From assembly GCF_009829685.1 (NCBI RefSeq), contig NZ_VWSD01000010.1, forward strand, positions 1 to 40,611: 40,611 nucleotides of DNA, read 5' to 3'. The first letter of the stretch is position 1, and every line of letters begins with the position of its first letter. Made by a program: the position numbers and the translations under genes. This document shows, in pieces, positions 15,826 to 25,371 of the stretch. A model generated the notes under the pieces. That model saw only the letters and a list, made by a program, of their open reading frames with translations, searched no databases and was not told the origin of the DNA. The stretch comes from Cellulomonas citrea (GTDB lineage Bacteria > Actinomycetota > Actinomycetes > Actinomycetales > Cellulomonadaceae).

Positions 15826-18800
15826 ATGCTGCTCACCCATCCATGGTTCCGACGATCGGCCGCCCTGTCGGCTGCCGTCGCCGGGGCGCTCGTGCTGCCG
15901 GCGTCGCTGCCTGCCTTCGCGGCCGTCTCGACCGGCTCCCCCGTCGTGATCAACGAGATCTACGGGGCCGGCGGCAACTCGGGGTCGACGCTGACCCACG
16001 ACTTCATCGAGCTCGCCAACGTCTCCGACGCCCCGGTCGACGTCTCGACCTGGTCGGTGCAGTACGCCTCCTCGGCCGGGACCAGCTGGAGCGGGGTCGT
16101 CCCGCTGACCGGCTCGATCCCCGCGCACAGCACGTACCTGGTGCAGGCCGCCTCGCAGACCGGCGCCTCGACGGTCTCGAACCTGCCCACCCCCAACGCC
16201 TCCAGCAGCACCGTCAACCTGTCCGCGACGAAGGGCTCGGTCGCCCTCGTCTCGTCGACCACCGCCCTGAGCTGCGCGACCACCGCGTGCGCCGGAGCCA
16301 CCGGGGTCGTCGACCTCGTCGGGTACGGCGCCGCGGGCGCCTACGCCGGCGCCGGCCCCGCGACGGCCCCGAGCACCACCACGTCGATCTCGCGGACCTC
16401 GTACGCGAACACCGCCGACAACGCGGCCGACTTCGTCGCCGGGGCGCCCACGCCGACGGCGGCGACGACGACGCCCGTCGACCCGACGCCCACCCCCACC
16501 GCGACGCCGACGGTCGACCCGACCACCCCGGCCGACACCACCCTGGCGATCTCCGAGATCCAGGGCACCGGTGCGCAGAGCCCGCTCGTCGGCCAGAAGG
16601 TCGTCACGACCGGCGTGATCACCGCGCTCTACCCGACCGGCGGCCTCAACGGCTTCGTCATCCAGACCCCCGGCACCGGTGGCACGCTCGACGCGTCGCA
16701 CACCGCGTCCGACGCGGTCTTCGTCTACCAGCCCAGCGGTCTGGGCTCGCTGTCGATCGGCGAGGACGTCACCGTCACCGGCACGGTCGCCGAGTACAAC
16801 GGGCTCACCGAGATCAACGCCACCAGCACCGTGGCGCGCCCCGGCACCGTCGCCCCCGTCACCCCGGTCGTCGCCACCTGGCCGACCACCGACGCGGCGC
16901 GCGAGGCCCTCGAGTCGATGCTGCTCGCACCGGCCGGCGACTTCACCGTGAGCAACACCTACTCGACCAACCAGTACGGCGAGGTCGGGCTCGCGTCCGG
17001 CAGCACGCCGCTGCGCCAGCCCACCGACGTCGCCCGCCCGGGCACCGCCGAGGCCGCCGCGGTCGCCGCCGACAACGCCGCCCGCGGCGTCGTGCTCGAC
17101 GACGGCGCCACGACCAACTTCCTCAGCTCGGCGAACTCCGGGCTGACCCCGCCGTACATCTCGCTCACCGACCCGGTCCGGGTCGGCGCGAAGGTGACGT
17201 TCGACCAGCCGGTGATCGTCGACTACCGGAACTCGACCTGGAAGCTCAACCCCACCAGCCAGGTCACGAGCACCACGCCGGCGGGGCAGCGCGCCCAGTT
17301 CTCGAACACCCGCACCGCAGCCCCCGACGCCACGAAGCTGGGCGCCGCGGACCTCAAGATCGCCTCGTTCAACGTCCTCAACTACTTCACGACGCTCGGC
17401 TCGACCGTGAGCGGCTGCACCTCGTACAAGGACCGCGCCGGCACGCCGATCACGGTCAACAGCTGCCCGGGCAACGGTCCGCGCGGCGCCTGGGACGCGG
17501 CCAGCCTGGCCCGTCAGCAGGCCAAGATCGTCGCGGCGATCAACGCCACCGACGCCGACGTCGTCGGTCTCATGGAGATCGAGAACTCGGCCGTCCTCGG
17601 CGAGCCCGTCGACTCGGCGCTGTCCACGCTCGTGGCGGCGCTCAACGCGGCGGACAGCTCGGCGCACTGGGCGTACGTGCCCTCCTCGACCGAGCTGCCG
17701 GCGCTCTCGGCGCAGGACGTCATCACCAACGCGCTCATCTACCGCACCGACGCGGTGAGCCCCCTCGGGGCCTCGCACGCGCTCGGCACGGCCAGCGGCG
17801 CCGGCCAGGCGTTCGACAACGCGCGCGAGCCCATCGGGCAGGCGTTCACCCCGGCCGGCGGCGGCGACCCGTTCTTCGTCGTCGTCAACCACTTCAAGTC
17901 CAAGGGCTCGGCCGGCCCGCTCCCCGGTGACACCGACGCCGGTGACGGGCAGGGCGCCTCGAACGCCTCGCGCGTCGCCCAGGCGAACGCGCTCGCCGCG
18001 TGGGTGCCGACCGTGCTCGCGACCTACTCCACGCCGGTCACGGGCGTGGCGCTGGTCGGCGACTTCAACTCCTACTCGCAGGAGGACCCGATCGCGGCGC
18101 TCGCCACGGCCGGCTACACCGACGTCACCCCGCACTTCGACGCCGGTGAGTACTCCTACAGCTTCGACGGGCTGGCCGGATCGCTCGACCACGTGCTCGT
18201 CAACGACGCGCTGCTGGCCCGCTCGACCGGGTCGGACATCTGGTCGATCAACTCCGCGGAGTCGATCGCGCTGGAGTACAGCCGGTACAACTACCACGGC
18301 ACGCTCTTCTACGACGCGAGCCCGTACCGGTCCTCCGACCACGACCCGGTGATCCTGGGGATCACGGCGAAGCCCGCCCCGACCACCACCGACCTCACGC
18401 TGCTCAACCTCAACGACTTCCACGGCCGCATCGACGCCAACACCGTCAACGTGGCCGGGACGATCGAGCAGGAGCGGGCCGCCAAGGGTGAGGACAACAC
18501 CGTCCTGCTGTCCGCCGGTGACAACATCGGGGCCACGCTGTTCGCGTCCTCGATCGCCAAGGACCAGCCGACGATCGACGTGCTCAACGCGCTCGGGCTC
18601 AAGGCCTCCGCGGTGGGCAACCACGAGTTCGACCAGGGCTTCGCCGACCTCAAGGACCGGGTCTCGGCGAACAAGACCAACGCCGCGTGGGACTACCTCG
18701 GGGCGAACGTCTACCTCAAGGGCACCACGACCCCGGCCCTGCCGGAGTATTCAATCCTCGACGTCGCCGGCAAGCGGCTCGCCGTCATCGGCGCCGTCAC

Positions 18801-20868
18801 GCAGGAGACCTCGGCGCTGGTCTCGCCCGGCGGGATCGCCGGGCTCGACTTCGGCGACCCGGTCGACGCGGTCAACCGGGTCGTCGCCCAGCTGAGCGAC
18901 GGCAACGAGGCCAACGGCGAGGCCGACGTCTTCGTGGCCGAGTACCACGACGGCGCCGGTGCGGGTACGCCGGACGGCGCGACCCTCGCCCAGGAGATCG
19001 CGGCGGGCGGTCCGTTCGCCAAGATCGTCACCGCGACCGACGCCAAGGTGTCGGCCATCTTCACCGGCCACACCCACAAGCAGTACGCGTGGGACGCCCC
19101 GGTCCCGGGCAGCAGCACGGCGACCCGGCCGGTGCTGCAGACCGGCTCGTACGGCGAGTTCCTCGGTGAGATCACCCTCACGGTCGACAACTCGACGAAC
19201 GCGGTGACGGCCTACACGGCCAAGAACGTCGCCCGCACCAAGACCCCGGCGGCGACCCTGGTCGCCACCTACCCGCGGGTCGCGGCCGTCAAGACGATCG
19301 TCGACAAGGCGCTCGCCAACGCGGCCGCCGAGGGCAACAAGGTGATCGGCAAGGTCTCGGCCGACATCACCACGGCGTTCAAGGGCACCGCCCGCGACGA
19401 CCGCGCCTCGGAGTCCACGCTCGGCGACCTGGTCGCCGACTCGCTGCGCACCTCCCTGTCCGACCCGCTGCGCGGCGGCGCCGACATCGGCGTGGTCAAC
19501 CCGGGTGGTCTGCGCAGCGAGCTGTACGCGAAGCAGTCGTCGTACTCCCCGGCCGGTCCGGCGGCGGACGGCGACATCACCTACGCGCAGGCGAACGCGG
19601 TGCTGCCGTTCCTCAACAACCTGTGGACCGTGTCCCTCACCGGGGCCCAGTTCACCACCCTGCTCGAGCAGCAGTGGCAGACGAACCCCGACGGCACGGT
19701 GCCGTCGCGTCCGTACCTGCAGCTCGGGCTGTCGAAGAACGTCACCTACACCTACGACCCGGCCGCCGCAGCCGGTCACCACATCACCTCGGTGACGATC
19801 AACGGCAAGCCGCTCGACCCGGCCGCGTCCTACCGGATCGGCACGTTCTCCTTCCTGGCCCAGGGCGGGGACAACTTCCGGGTCTTCACCTCCGCGACGC
19901 AGGTGCGTGACTCGGGTCTGGTCGACCGGGACGCGTGGATCTCCTACCTCACGGCCAACCAGCCCGTCTCGCCGAGCTTCGCCCGGCGTGCCGTGCAGGT
20001 GACCGGTCAGCCCACCGCCGCGACCCAGGGCGACGACCTCTCGTTCGGGGTCGCCGGTCTGGACCTCACCTCGCTGGGCAGCCCGGCCACGACGTCCCTC
20101 GTGGCCTCGTGGGTGGGCAGCTCCCAGGCCCCGGTGACGGTGCCCGTCTCGGCGGGTGCCGCGACGGTCGCCCTGCCGGTGCCCTACGACGTGCTGGGGG
20201 CCGCGACCCTGCAGCTCGTCGCCGCGCCGACGGGTACCACGGTGACCATCCCGGTCCAGGTGGCCTCCGGTGGGCCGATCCCGGCCAAGGCTCCGGGCCG
20301 CGCGGTCCTGAGCAGCGACAACGGCTGGGACACCGGTCTGCTCGACGGTGACTACACGATCACCTCGAACCTGTGGTGGGGCCAGAACGGCACCAGGTTC
20401 CGGCTGTACGAGAACGGCGTGCTGGTCGGCGAGGTCAAGCTGAGCGACCACACCCCGCTCGCGCAGGTGGCGCAGGTGCACCTGTCCGGCCGGGTCAACG
20501 GCACGTACGTCTACACCGGTGAGCTCGTCAACGCGAAGGGCACCACCGCCACCTCCACGCTCACGGTGCGCGTCAAGGACGCCAACCCGGGTGCCGTGGT
20601 GCTGAGCAACGACAACTGGGACCGCAACGGCTCCTACACGGTGTCGGCGGACAAGTGGTGGGGCACGGCCGCCACGACCTACCGGCTGTACGAGGACGAC
20701 GTGCTCATCGACACCCAGTCGCTGAGCAACCCGTCGGTCTACGCCCAGCACGCCTCGACGGTGCTCACCGGACGCGCGGTCGGCACCCACACCTACCGGG
20801 CCGAGCTGGCCAACGCGGCAGGGGTGACGAGCAGCAAGGTGATGAAGGTGACGGTCTCCAAGCCGTGA
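15826..20868 (+). CDS. giant secreted ExeM/NucH-like nuclease fused to 5'-nucleotidase
   Basis: A 1680-residue exported protein. In order: Sec signal peptide (about 1-32, AFA before the likely cut); lamin-tail-like domain (35-165, PVVINEIYGAGGNSG); Pro/Thr linker (218-238); OB-fold nuclease-accessory region (240-480); endonuclease/exonuclease/phosphatase domain (509-845, IASFNVLNYF, LMEIENS, VVNHFKSKG, GDFNSYSQ, SSDHDPVI); calcineurin-like metallophosphatase (858-1160, NLNDFHGRID, GNHEFDQG, GHTHKQYAW); 5'-nucleotidase C-terminal domain (1170-1400, NPGGLRSEL, GGDNFRVF); a spacer; and two related Trp-rich repeats (from about 1493 and 1589, NLWWGQNGTRFRLYENGV and DKWWGTAATTYRLYEDDV). It should degrade extracellular DNA and strip phosphate from nucleotides. 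ATG 15826 follows GAGAGGG. No sortase or anchor signal is present. Confidence 0.95.
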   Translation: MLLTHPWFRRSAALSAAVAGALVLPASLPAFAAVSTGSPVVINEIYGAGGNSGSTLTHDFIELANVSDAPVDVSTWSVQYASSAGTSWSGVVPLTGSIPAHSTYLVQAASQTGASTVSNLPTPNASSSTVNLSATKGSVALVSSTTALSCATTACAGATGVVDLVGYGAAGAYAGAGPATAPSTTTSISRTSYANTADNAADFVAGAPTPTAATTTPVDPTPTPTATPTVDPTTPADTTLAISEIQGTGAQSPLVGQKVVTTGVITALYPTGGLNGFVIQTPGTGGTLDASHTASDAVFVYQPSGLGSLSIGEDVTVTGTVAEYNGLTEINATSTVARPGTVAPVTPVVATWPTTDAAREALESMLLAPAGDFTVSNTYSTNQYGEVGLASGSTPLRQPTDVARPGTAEAAAVAADNAARGVVLDDGATTNFLSSANSGLTPPYISLTDPVRVGAKVTFDQPVIVDYRNSTWKLNPTSQVTSTTPAGQRAQFSNTRTAAPDATKLGAADLKIASFNVLNYFTTLGSTVSGCTSYKDRAGTPITVNSCPGNGPRGAWDAASLARQQAKIVAAINATDADVVGLMEIENSAVLGEPVDSALSTLVAALNAADSSAHWAYVPSSTELPALSAQDVITNALIYRTDAVSPLGASHALGTASGAGQAFDNAREPIGQAFTPAGGGDPFFVVVNHFKSKGSAGPLPGDTDAGDGQGASNASRVAQANALAAWVPTVLATYSTPVTGVALVGDFNSYSQEDPIAALATAGYTDVTPHFDAGEYSYSFDGLAGSLDHVLVNDALLARSTGSDIWSINSAESIALEYSRYNYHGTLFYDASPYRSSDHDPVILGITAKPAPTTTDLTLLNLNDFHGRIDANTVNVAGTIEQERAAKGEDNTVLLSAGDNIGATLFASSIAKDQPTIDVLNALGLKASAVGNHEFDQGFADLKDRVSANKTNAAWDYLGANVYLKGTTTPALPEYSILDVAGKRLAVIGAVTQETSALVSPGGIAGLDFGDPVDAVNRVVAQLSDGNEANGEADVFVAEYHDGAGAGTPDGATLAQEIAAGGPFAKIVTATDAKVSAIFTGHTHKQYAWDAPVPGSSTATRPVLQTGSYGEFLGEITLTVDNSTNAVTAYTAKNVARTKTPAATLVATYPRVAAVKTIVDKALANAAAEGNKVIGKVSADITTAFKGTARDDRASESTLGDLVADSLRTSLSDPLRGGADIGVVNPGGLRSELYAKQSSYSPAGPAADGDITYAQANAVLPFLNNLWTVSLTGAQFTTLLEQQWQTNPDGTVPSRPYLQLGLSKNVTYTYDPAAAAGHHITSVTINGKPLDPAASYRIGTFSFLAQGGDNFRVFTSATQVRDSGLVDRDAWISYLTANQPVSPSFARRAVQVTGQPTAATQGDDLSFGVAGLDLTSLGSPATTSLVASWVGSSQAPVTVPVSAGAATVALPVPYDVLGAATLQLVAAPTGTTVTIPVQVASGGPIPAKAPGRAVLSSDNGWDTGLLDGDYTITSNLWWGQNGTRFRLYENGVLVGEVKLSDHTPLAQVAQVHLSGRVNGTYVYTGELVNAKGTTATSTLTVRVKDANPGAVVLSNDNWDRNGSYTVSADKWWGTAATTYRLYEDDVLIDTQSLSNPSVYAQHASTVLTGRAVGTHTYRAELANAAGVTSSKVMKVTVSKP

Positions 20869-20873
20869 CCCGG

Positions 20874-20905
20874 GTGGGCCGCGCCGGGTGACCGGTGCGG
20901 CCCAC
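20874..20905 (+). terminator. first hairpin after the nuclease gene
   Basis: A perfect 9-bp stem (GTGGGCCGC with GCGGCCCAC) and 14-nt loop start five bases past the stop. It sits in tandem with the longer hairpin at 20919-20960. Confidence 0.5.
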
Positions 20906-20918
20906 CACCGGTTCGACC

Positions 20919-20960
20919 CGCCCGGGTGCTGGTGTCCCCACGGACACCGGCACCCGGGCG
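20919..20960 (+). terminator. second, 19-bp hairpin after the nuclease gene
   Basis: A 19-bp stem with one G-T wobble (CGCCCGGGTGCTGGTGTCC with GGACACCGGCACCCGGGCG) and a CCAC loop. It is a strong intrinsic terminator candidate ending the long transcript. Confidence 0.75.
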
Positions 20961-21033
20961 GTGCTGTCTGCACTCCCCTGACCTGCACCCGGGCTCGAGG
21001 GTGGGCTATATCACACTCCGCGTCCCGATGTGC

Positions 21034-21060
21034 TCAACTCACGCCCGACTAATCCGATAA
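21034..21060 (+). promoter_or_regulatory. sigma28 (FliA/WhiG-type) promoter candidate
   Basis: TCAA at 21034-21037 and TCCGATAA at 21053-21060 are separated by 15 bases. The sigma28 consensus is TAAA-N15-GCCGATAA, so three of four and seven of eight positions match at exact spacing. It would start transcription about 35 bases before the chemoreceptor ATG. Motility and chemotaxis genes are the usual targets of this sigma factor. Confidence 0.75.
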
Positions 21061-21100
21061 GTAGCCCAGCACGAGTCCCGTCGCAGAAGGAGTGAGCGCC

Positions 21101-22747
21101 ATGAGCACGACCAGCACCGCGCACGACGCCACCGCACCGCACCGCCGCGGCGCGACGTCGTGGTTCTCCAACCGTGCGATCCGCACCAAGATCCTCTCGC
21201 TCGTCGGGATCCTCGCGATCGTCGCAGGGTTCACCGGCTGGCTCGCGATGACGTCGCTGCAGAACGTCGCGGCGGACGCGCGGTCGATCGACACCACCCA
21301 GAACGACATCGCCGCACCGCTGGGCGTCGTGCACCAGGAGGAGATCAAGGCGCGGATGCTCGTCGCCCAGGCCGGGGCGTACCAGACCGACACCGCGGAG
21401 CAGCAGCAGGCGTTCAAGGACAAGATCGCCGCGACCGACGCCGACCTCGACACCGCGGCCGCCGCCCTGGATGCGGGCCTGAACGGTACCAACGTCGCGT
21501 CGTGGACCGCGTTCAAGACCGACTGGGCGGCGTGGAAGCAGATCCGCGACACCCAGCTCCTGCCGGCCGCGCTGGCCGATGACCGCGTCGCGTTCGGGAA
21601 CATCAGCGACAACGTCGCCCAGCCGGTGCTCGACAAGGTCATCACCGACCTGGGCGACACCGAGACGCAGGTCAAGGCCTACCTCGACCAGGTCGCCGCC
21701 AACGCCTCGCACCGTGCCTCGACCGCCATCCGCACCGTGGCGATCACGCTCGCGGTCGGCGTGCTGCTCGTGATCCTGCTCGGCCTGTGGACCGCACGGC
21801 TGATCCGCCGGCAGATCATCGGGGTGCAGCACGCGCTCGAGGCCCTCGCGACCGGTGACCTCACGGTCGAGGCCGGTCTGGAGAGCACCGACGAGATGGG
21901 CCGCATGGCCCACGCCCTCACCGTGGCCCAGGCCTCGCTGCGCGAGACCCTGCAGGAGGTGTCGGCGACCGCGGTGACCGTGGCCGCCGCGTCCGAGCAG
22001 CTCTCGGCGTCGAACTCCCAGGTGGCGGAGGGCTCGGACCTCACCAGCGCGCAGGCCGGTGTGGTCGCAGCCGCGGCCGAGCAGGTGAGCCGGAACGTGC
22101 AGACGGTCGCGTCGGGCGCCGAGCAGATGGGCGCGTCGATCCGGGAGATCTCGCAGAACGCCAACCAGGCGGCCCGGGTCGCCGCGCAGGCCACCGGGGT
22201 GGCCGCCACGACCAACGACACGATCGCGAAGCTGGGCGTCTCGTCCTCGGAGATCGGGAACGTGGTCAAGGCGATCACGTCCATCGCAGAGCAGACGAAC
22301 CTGCTGGCGCTCAACGCGACGATCGAGGCCGCGCGGGCCGGGGAGGCCGGCAAGGGGTTCGCGGTCGTCGCCGGCGAGGTCAAAGACCTGGCGCAGGAGA
22401 CGGCGCGGGCCACCGAGGACATCGCCCGGCGGGTCGAGGCGATCCAGACGGACACGGCCGGTGCGGTCGCGGCCATCGAGGAGATCGCGGGCATCATCGC
22501 GACGATCAACGACTACCAGCTCACCATCGCGAGCGCCGTCGAGGAGCAGACCGCGACGACCAACGAGATGTCCCGCTCGGTCCAGGAGGCCGCGACCGGG
22601 TCGGTCGAGATCGCCACCAACATCACCGGGGTCGCCCAGTCGGCGTCCACCACGACCGAGGTGCTCTCGCAGGTCAGCCAGTCCGTCGCCGAGCTCGCCC
22701 AGATGTCGGCGAGCCTGCGCGCGAAGGTCGCGAGCTTCACCTTCTGA
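21101..22747 (+). CDS. methyl-accepting chemotaxis protein
   Basis: A 548-residue chemoreceptor. Cytoplasmic start, first transmembrane helix at about 30-50, a roughly 155-residue extracytoplasmic four-helix-bundle-like sensor, second helix at about 208-230 ([18 protein letters not shown]), HAMP domain (about 230-283, including [16 protein letters not shown]), then the long signalling coiled coil. The hairpin tip carries [20 protein letters not shown] and [17 protein letters not shown], which contacts CheA/CheW. There is no C-terminal receptor pentapeptide. ATG 21101 has AAGGAG nine bases upstream; GTG 21092 is too close to it. The ligand is unknown. A sigma28-like promoter precedes it and a 21-bp terminator follows. 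Confidence 0.95.
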   Translation: MSTTSTAHDATAPHRRGATSWFSNRAIRTKILSLVGILAIVAGFTGWLAMTSLQNVAADARSIDTTQNDIAAPLGVVHQEEIKARMLVAQAGAYQTDTAEQQQAFKDKIAATDADLDTAAAALDAGLNGTNVASWTAFKTDWAAWKQIRDTQLLPAALADDRVAFGNISDNVAQPVLDKVITDLGDTETQVKAYLDQVAANASHRASTAIRTVAITLAVGVLLVILLGLWTARLIRRQIIGVQHALEALATGDLTVEAGLESTDEMGRMAHALTVAQASLRETLQEVSATAVTVAAASEQLSASNSQVAEGSDLTSAQAGVVAAAAEQVSRNVQTVASGAEQMGASIREISQNANQAARVAAQATGVAATTNDTIAKLGVSSSEIGNVVKAITSIAEQTNLLALNATIEAARAGEAGKGFAVVAGEVKDLAQETARATEDIARRVEAIQTDTAGAVAAIEEIAGIIATINDYQLTIASAVEEQTATTNEMSRSVQEAATGSVEIATNITGVAQSASTTTEVLSQVSQSVAELAQMSASLRAKVASFTF

Positions 22748-22768
22748 CCGGACGCACCGTCAGTCCGC

Positions 22769-22814
22769 CCGACCGCGGGCGTCCCCGTCCTACGACGGGG
22801 GCGCCCGCGGTCGG
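22769..22814 (+). terminator. 21-bp hairpin after the chemoreceptor gene
   Basis: A 21-bp stem with one G-T wobble runs from 22769-22789 to 22794-22814, with a CTAC loop. It lies 22 bases past the stop and is the strongest terminator candidate in the window. Confidence 0.8.
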
Positions 22815-22861
22815 CTGCTAGCGTCGTCGCGACCCCGAACCAGCACCCCGGAGGCCTCGAC

Positions 22862-22939
22862 ATGGCTGCCCTCCCCCCGTCGGCCATCGGCGTCCCCGCC
22901 CGGTTGCACCGCTCCGACGCCTGCGGCGCACGTCGGTGA
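22862..22939 (+). CDS. 25-residue leader ORF coupled to the acetyltransferase
   Basis: ATG 22862 follows a near-perfect GGAGG site at seven bases. The ORF encodes MAALPPSAIGVPARLHRSDA then CGARR, and its TGA overlaps the GTG of the next gene (GTGA at 22936-22939). The acetyltransferase start has no Shine-Dalgarno sequence of its own, so ribosomes probably reach it by reinitiation. The ARLHRSDAC part faintly recalls short cysteine-containing leader peptides of actinobacteria. It may be an attenuator peptide or only a coupling device. Confidence 0.5.
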   Translation: MAALPPSAIGVPARLHRSDACGARR

Positions 22940-23454
22940 GCCCGACGACCTGGGCCCTGGTCCGACCGCTCGAGACGGCTCGTCTCACGCTGCGACCGCA
23001 CCGCGAGGACGATCTCGACGACCTGCTCGTCTTCCACGGCGACCCGCAGGTGACGGCCTACATCCCGTGGCCGGTACGCGACCGTGAGCAGACCGCGCAG
23101 GCCCTGGCCGAACGGCTCGTGCGGACCAGCGCCACGGCGCCCGGGGACGTGCTGAACCTGGCCGTCGAGGAGCGCAGCTCCGGCACCGTGATCGGTGAGG
23201 TGCTGCTGCGCCGGACCGGAGCCACCGCGACCGAGGTCGGCTACGCGCTGCGCCAGGACCGGTGGGGCCGCGGGCTGGCGAGCGAGGCCGTCACGGCCCT
23301 GCTCGACGCGGCGGCCGGCTGGGGCGTCACGACGGTCGAGGCCGTCGTCGAACCCCCCAACACCGCCTCCGTCGCGCTGCTCGAACGCCTGGGCTTCCAC
23401 CGCGAGCCCGAGCTGCGCGACGGCCTCCTCGTCCTCACCCGCACGTCCGCCTGA
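22936..23454 (+). CDS. GNAT-family N-acetyltransferase (RimJ/RimL-like)
   Basis: A 172-residue acetyltransferase of the RimJ/RimL type. It begins LVRPLETARLTLRPHREDDL, the usual start of this subgroup. The acetyl-CoA loop is YALRQDRWGRGLASEAV at about 105-121, and the end has NTASVALLERLGFHREPELR. It probably acetylates an N-terminal amine or a small molecule; the substrate cannot be told. The only start that fits the family is GTG 22936, which lacks a ribosome binding site and overlaps the stop of the leader ORF. It is convergent with the peptide-transporter operon. Confidence 0.9.
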   Translation: MSPTTWALVRPLETARLTLRPHREDDLDDLLVFHGDPQVTAYIPWPVRDREQTAQALAERLVRTSATAPGDVLNLAVEERSSGTVIGEVLLRRTGATATEVGYALRQDRWGRGLASEAVTALLDAAAGWGVTTVEAVVEPPNTASVALLERLGFHREPELRDGLLVLTRTSA

Positions 23455-23478
23455 GGCGCCGTCGGGCTCGGCCGGCTC

Positions 23479-23538
23479 GGCTCGGCTCCAGCGGGTTCGG
23501 CTCGGCTCCAGCGGGCTCGACCCGGCTCCAGCGGGGCT
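23479..23538. repeat. three imperfect 20-bp tandem repeats
   Basis: Three units based on GGCTCGGCTCCAGCGGGTTC lie head to tail; the first two differ at one position and the third at a few. They sit between the convergent acetyltransferase and transporter genes. GC-rich GGAGCCGGGCGG-type repeats continue at about 23625-23690. No coding role is seen. Confidence 0.7.
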
Positions 23539-23562
23539 CGGCTTCCCGTTCTCGGGCGCTTC

Positions 23563-23610
23563 TGGTCACTTGGTCACACGACACGCCGAGTTCCCACGAC
23601 CAACTGACCA
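23563..23610. terminator. inverted repeat between convergent genes
   Basis: TGGTCACTTGGTCA pairs with CGACCAACTGACCA at 12 of 14 positions, plus a flanking C-G pair, around a 20-nt loop. Its place between two converging genes suits a two-way terminator, but the doubled TGGTCA units could also be a protein-binding site. Confidence 0.45.
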
Positions 23611-23694
23611 GTTGCCGGCCGGCCGGAGCCGGGCGGGAGCCGGAGGTGGGCCGGAGCCGGGGCGGAGCCGGGCGGGAGCGGGTGCCCGGGCGGG

Positions 23695-25371
23695 TCAGGA
23701 GGCGCGGGCCAGGCGCTCCTCGCGGCGACGGGTCTGCTCGTCGGGGTCGGCGACCAGGGCGGCGTCGAGCAGCCGACGGGTGTAGGGGTCGCGGGGGCTG
23801 CTCAGCACCCGGCTGCGCTCGTCGAGCTCGACGATGCGGCCGTGCTGCATGACGGCGACCCGGTCGGCCAGCGTGTCGACGACGGCCAGGTCGTGGCTGA
23901 TGAACAGGCACGCGAACCGCAGCCGCGCCTGCACCTGCGCGAACAGCTCCAGCACGGTGGCCTGCACCGACACGTCGAGGGCTGAGGTCGGCTCGTCGGC
24001 GATGAGCAGCTGCGGGTCGAGGCTGACAGCACGCGCGATCGACACCCGCTGCTGCTGCCCGCCGGACAGCTCGTGCGGGTAGCGCCCGGCCCACGCGGCC
24101 GGCAGCTCGACCTGCTCGAACAGCTCGGCCACCCGACGCTTGAGCGCCTCCCCGCGCAGCCCGCCGTGCACCGCGAGCGGCTCGGCCACCGACTGCCCGA
24201 CCGTGTAGCGCGGGTTGAGCGTCGCGGCCGGGTTCTGGAACACCACCCCGATCCGGCGCCGCGCGGCCCGCAGCGCCTTGGGGCTGGCCTGCCCGAGGAG
24301 CGCACCGACCACCTCGACGCTGCCCGAGGTGATCGGCGCCAGCCCGAGGGCGCACCGGCCCAGCGTCGACTTGCCGGACCCCGACTCACCGACCAGCGCG
24401 ACGATCTCCCCGGGCAGCACCTCCAGGTCCACCCCGTCGACGGCGCGCACCACACCCGAGCGTCGGCCGCGGTACTCCACGACGAGGTCGACGACGTCGA
24501 GCACCGGCCGGTCCCGCTTGTCGGCCGGGTCGGGCCGAGCCGGCGCACCCAGCCGGGGCACGGCCTGCAGCAGGGTGCGGGTGTACTCCTGGGTCGGCGC
24601 CGCGAACAGCTCGCGCACCGGCGCGTGCTCGACGGGCAGCCCGCGGCGCAGCACGATGACCCGGTCGGCGAGGTCGGCGACGACCCCCATGTCGTGCGTG
24701 ATGAGCACGATCGCGGTGCCGGTGCGCGCCTGCAGCCGGCGCAGCACGTCGAGCACCTCCTGCTGGACGGTGACGTCGAGCGCGGTGGTCGGCTCGTCGG
24801 CGACGAGCACCTCCGGGTCGGAGGCGAGCGCCATCGCGATCATCACGCGCTGCGCCTGGCCGCCGGACAGCTGGTGCGGGTAGAACCGCAGCCGCTGCTC
24901 GGGGTCGGGCAGCTCGACCATGGCGAGCAGCTCGGCGGCACGGGCCTGGCGCTGGGCGCGGTCGAGCTGCGGCTGGTGACGGCGCAGCACCTCGCGCAGC
25001 TGGTAGCCGATGGTGAACACCGGGTCCAGGGAGTTGGACGGGTCCTGGAAGATCATCGAGATGCGCCGGCCGCGCACATCGGCCAGCTCCTTGCGGGACA
25101 GCCCCAGCAGCTCCAGGTCGCCGAGCCGGGCCGATCCGGTGACGGTGGCGGTGCGCGGCAGCAGGCCCAGCAGCGCGAGCGAGCTCACGGACTTGCCGGA
25201 GCCGGACTCGCCGACCACCGCGAGCACCTCGCCGGGGTACAGGTCGAAGCTGAGCCCGGTGATCGCGTGCACGTCGGGTGCCCGGCCCTCGTCGACCGTG
25301 AAGGTCACCGTCAGGTCGCGGACGGTGAGCACGGGCTCGCGGTCGGCGGCGGTGGCGCTCTGCTCTGTCAC
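23695..25371 (-). CDS. fused oligopeptide ABC transporter ATPase (DppD-DppF type)
   Basis: A 558-residue protein joining the two ATPases of a Dpp/Opp importer in one chain, which power peptide uptake through the two permeases. First cassette: Walker A GESGSGKS at 54-61, [17 protein letters not shown] and [11 protein letters not shown]. Second cassette, from about residue 325: [26 protein letters not shown] and [11 protein letters not shown]. Both halves keep all motifs, and the [10 protein letters not shown] and [10 protein letters not shown] ends typical of Opp ATPases. GTG 25371 overlaps the regulator stop (GTGA). It is the last gene of the seven-gene operon. Confidence 0.95.
   Translation of the reverse strand: MTEQSATAADREPVLTVRDLTVTFTVDEGRAPDVHAITGLSFDLYPGEVLAVVGESGSGKSVSSLALLGLLPRTATVTGSARLGDLELLGLSRKELADVRGRRISMIFQDPSNSLDPVFTIGYQLREVLRRHQPQLDRAQRQARAAELLAMVELPDPEQRLRFYPHQLSGGQAQRVMIAMALASDPEVLVADEPTTALDVTVQQEVLDVLRRLQARTGTAIVLITHDMGVVADLADRVIVLRRGLPVEHAPVRELFAAPTQEYTRTLLQAVPRLGAPARPDPADKRDRPVLDVVDLVVEYRGRRSGVVRAVDGVDLEVLPGEIVALVGESGSGKSTLGRCALGLAPITSGSVEVVGALLGQASPKALRAARRRIGVVFQNPAATLNPRYTVGQSVAEPLAVHGGLRGEALKRRVAELFEQVELPAAWAGRYPHELSGGQQQRVSIARAVSLDPQLLIADEPTSALDVSVQATVLELFAQVQARLRFACLFISHDLAVVDTLADRVAVMQHGRIVELDERSRVLSSPRDPYTRRLLDAALVADPDEQTRRREERLARAS

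Noticed and set aside
15799-18624. A 941-codon minus-strand frame under the nuclease gene
   Set aside because: Its composition (Arg, Gly, Val, Asp) is that of the complement of a GC-rich gene, while the plus strand encodes recognisable domains.
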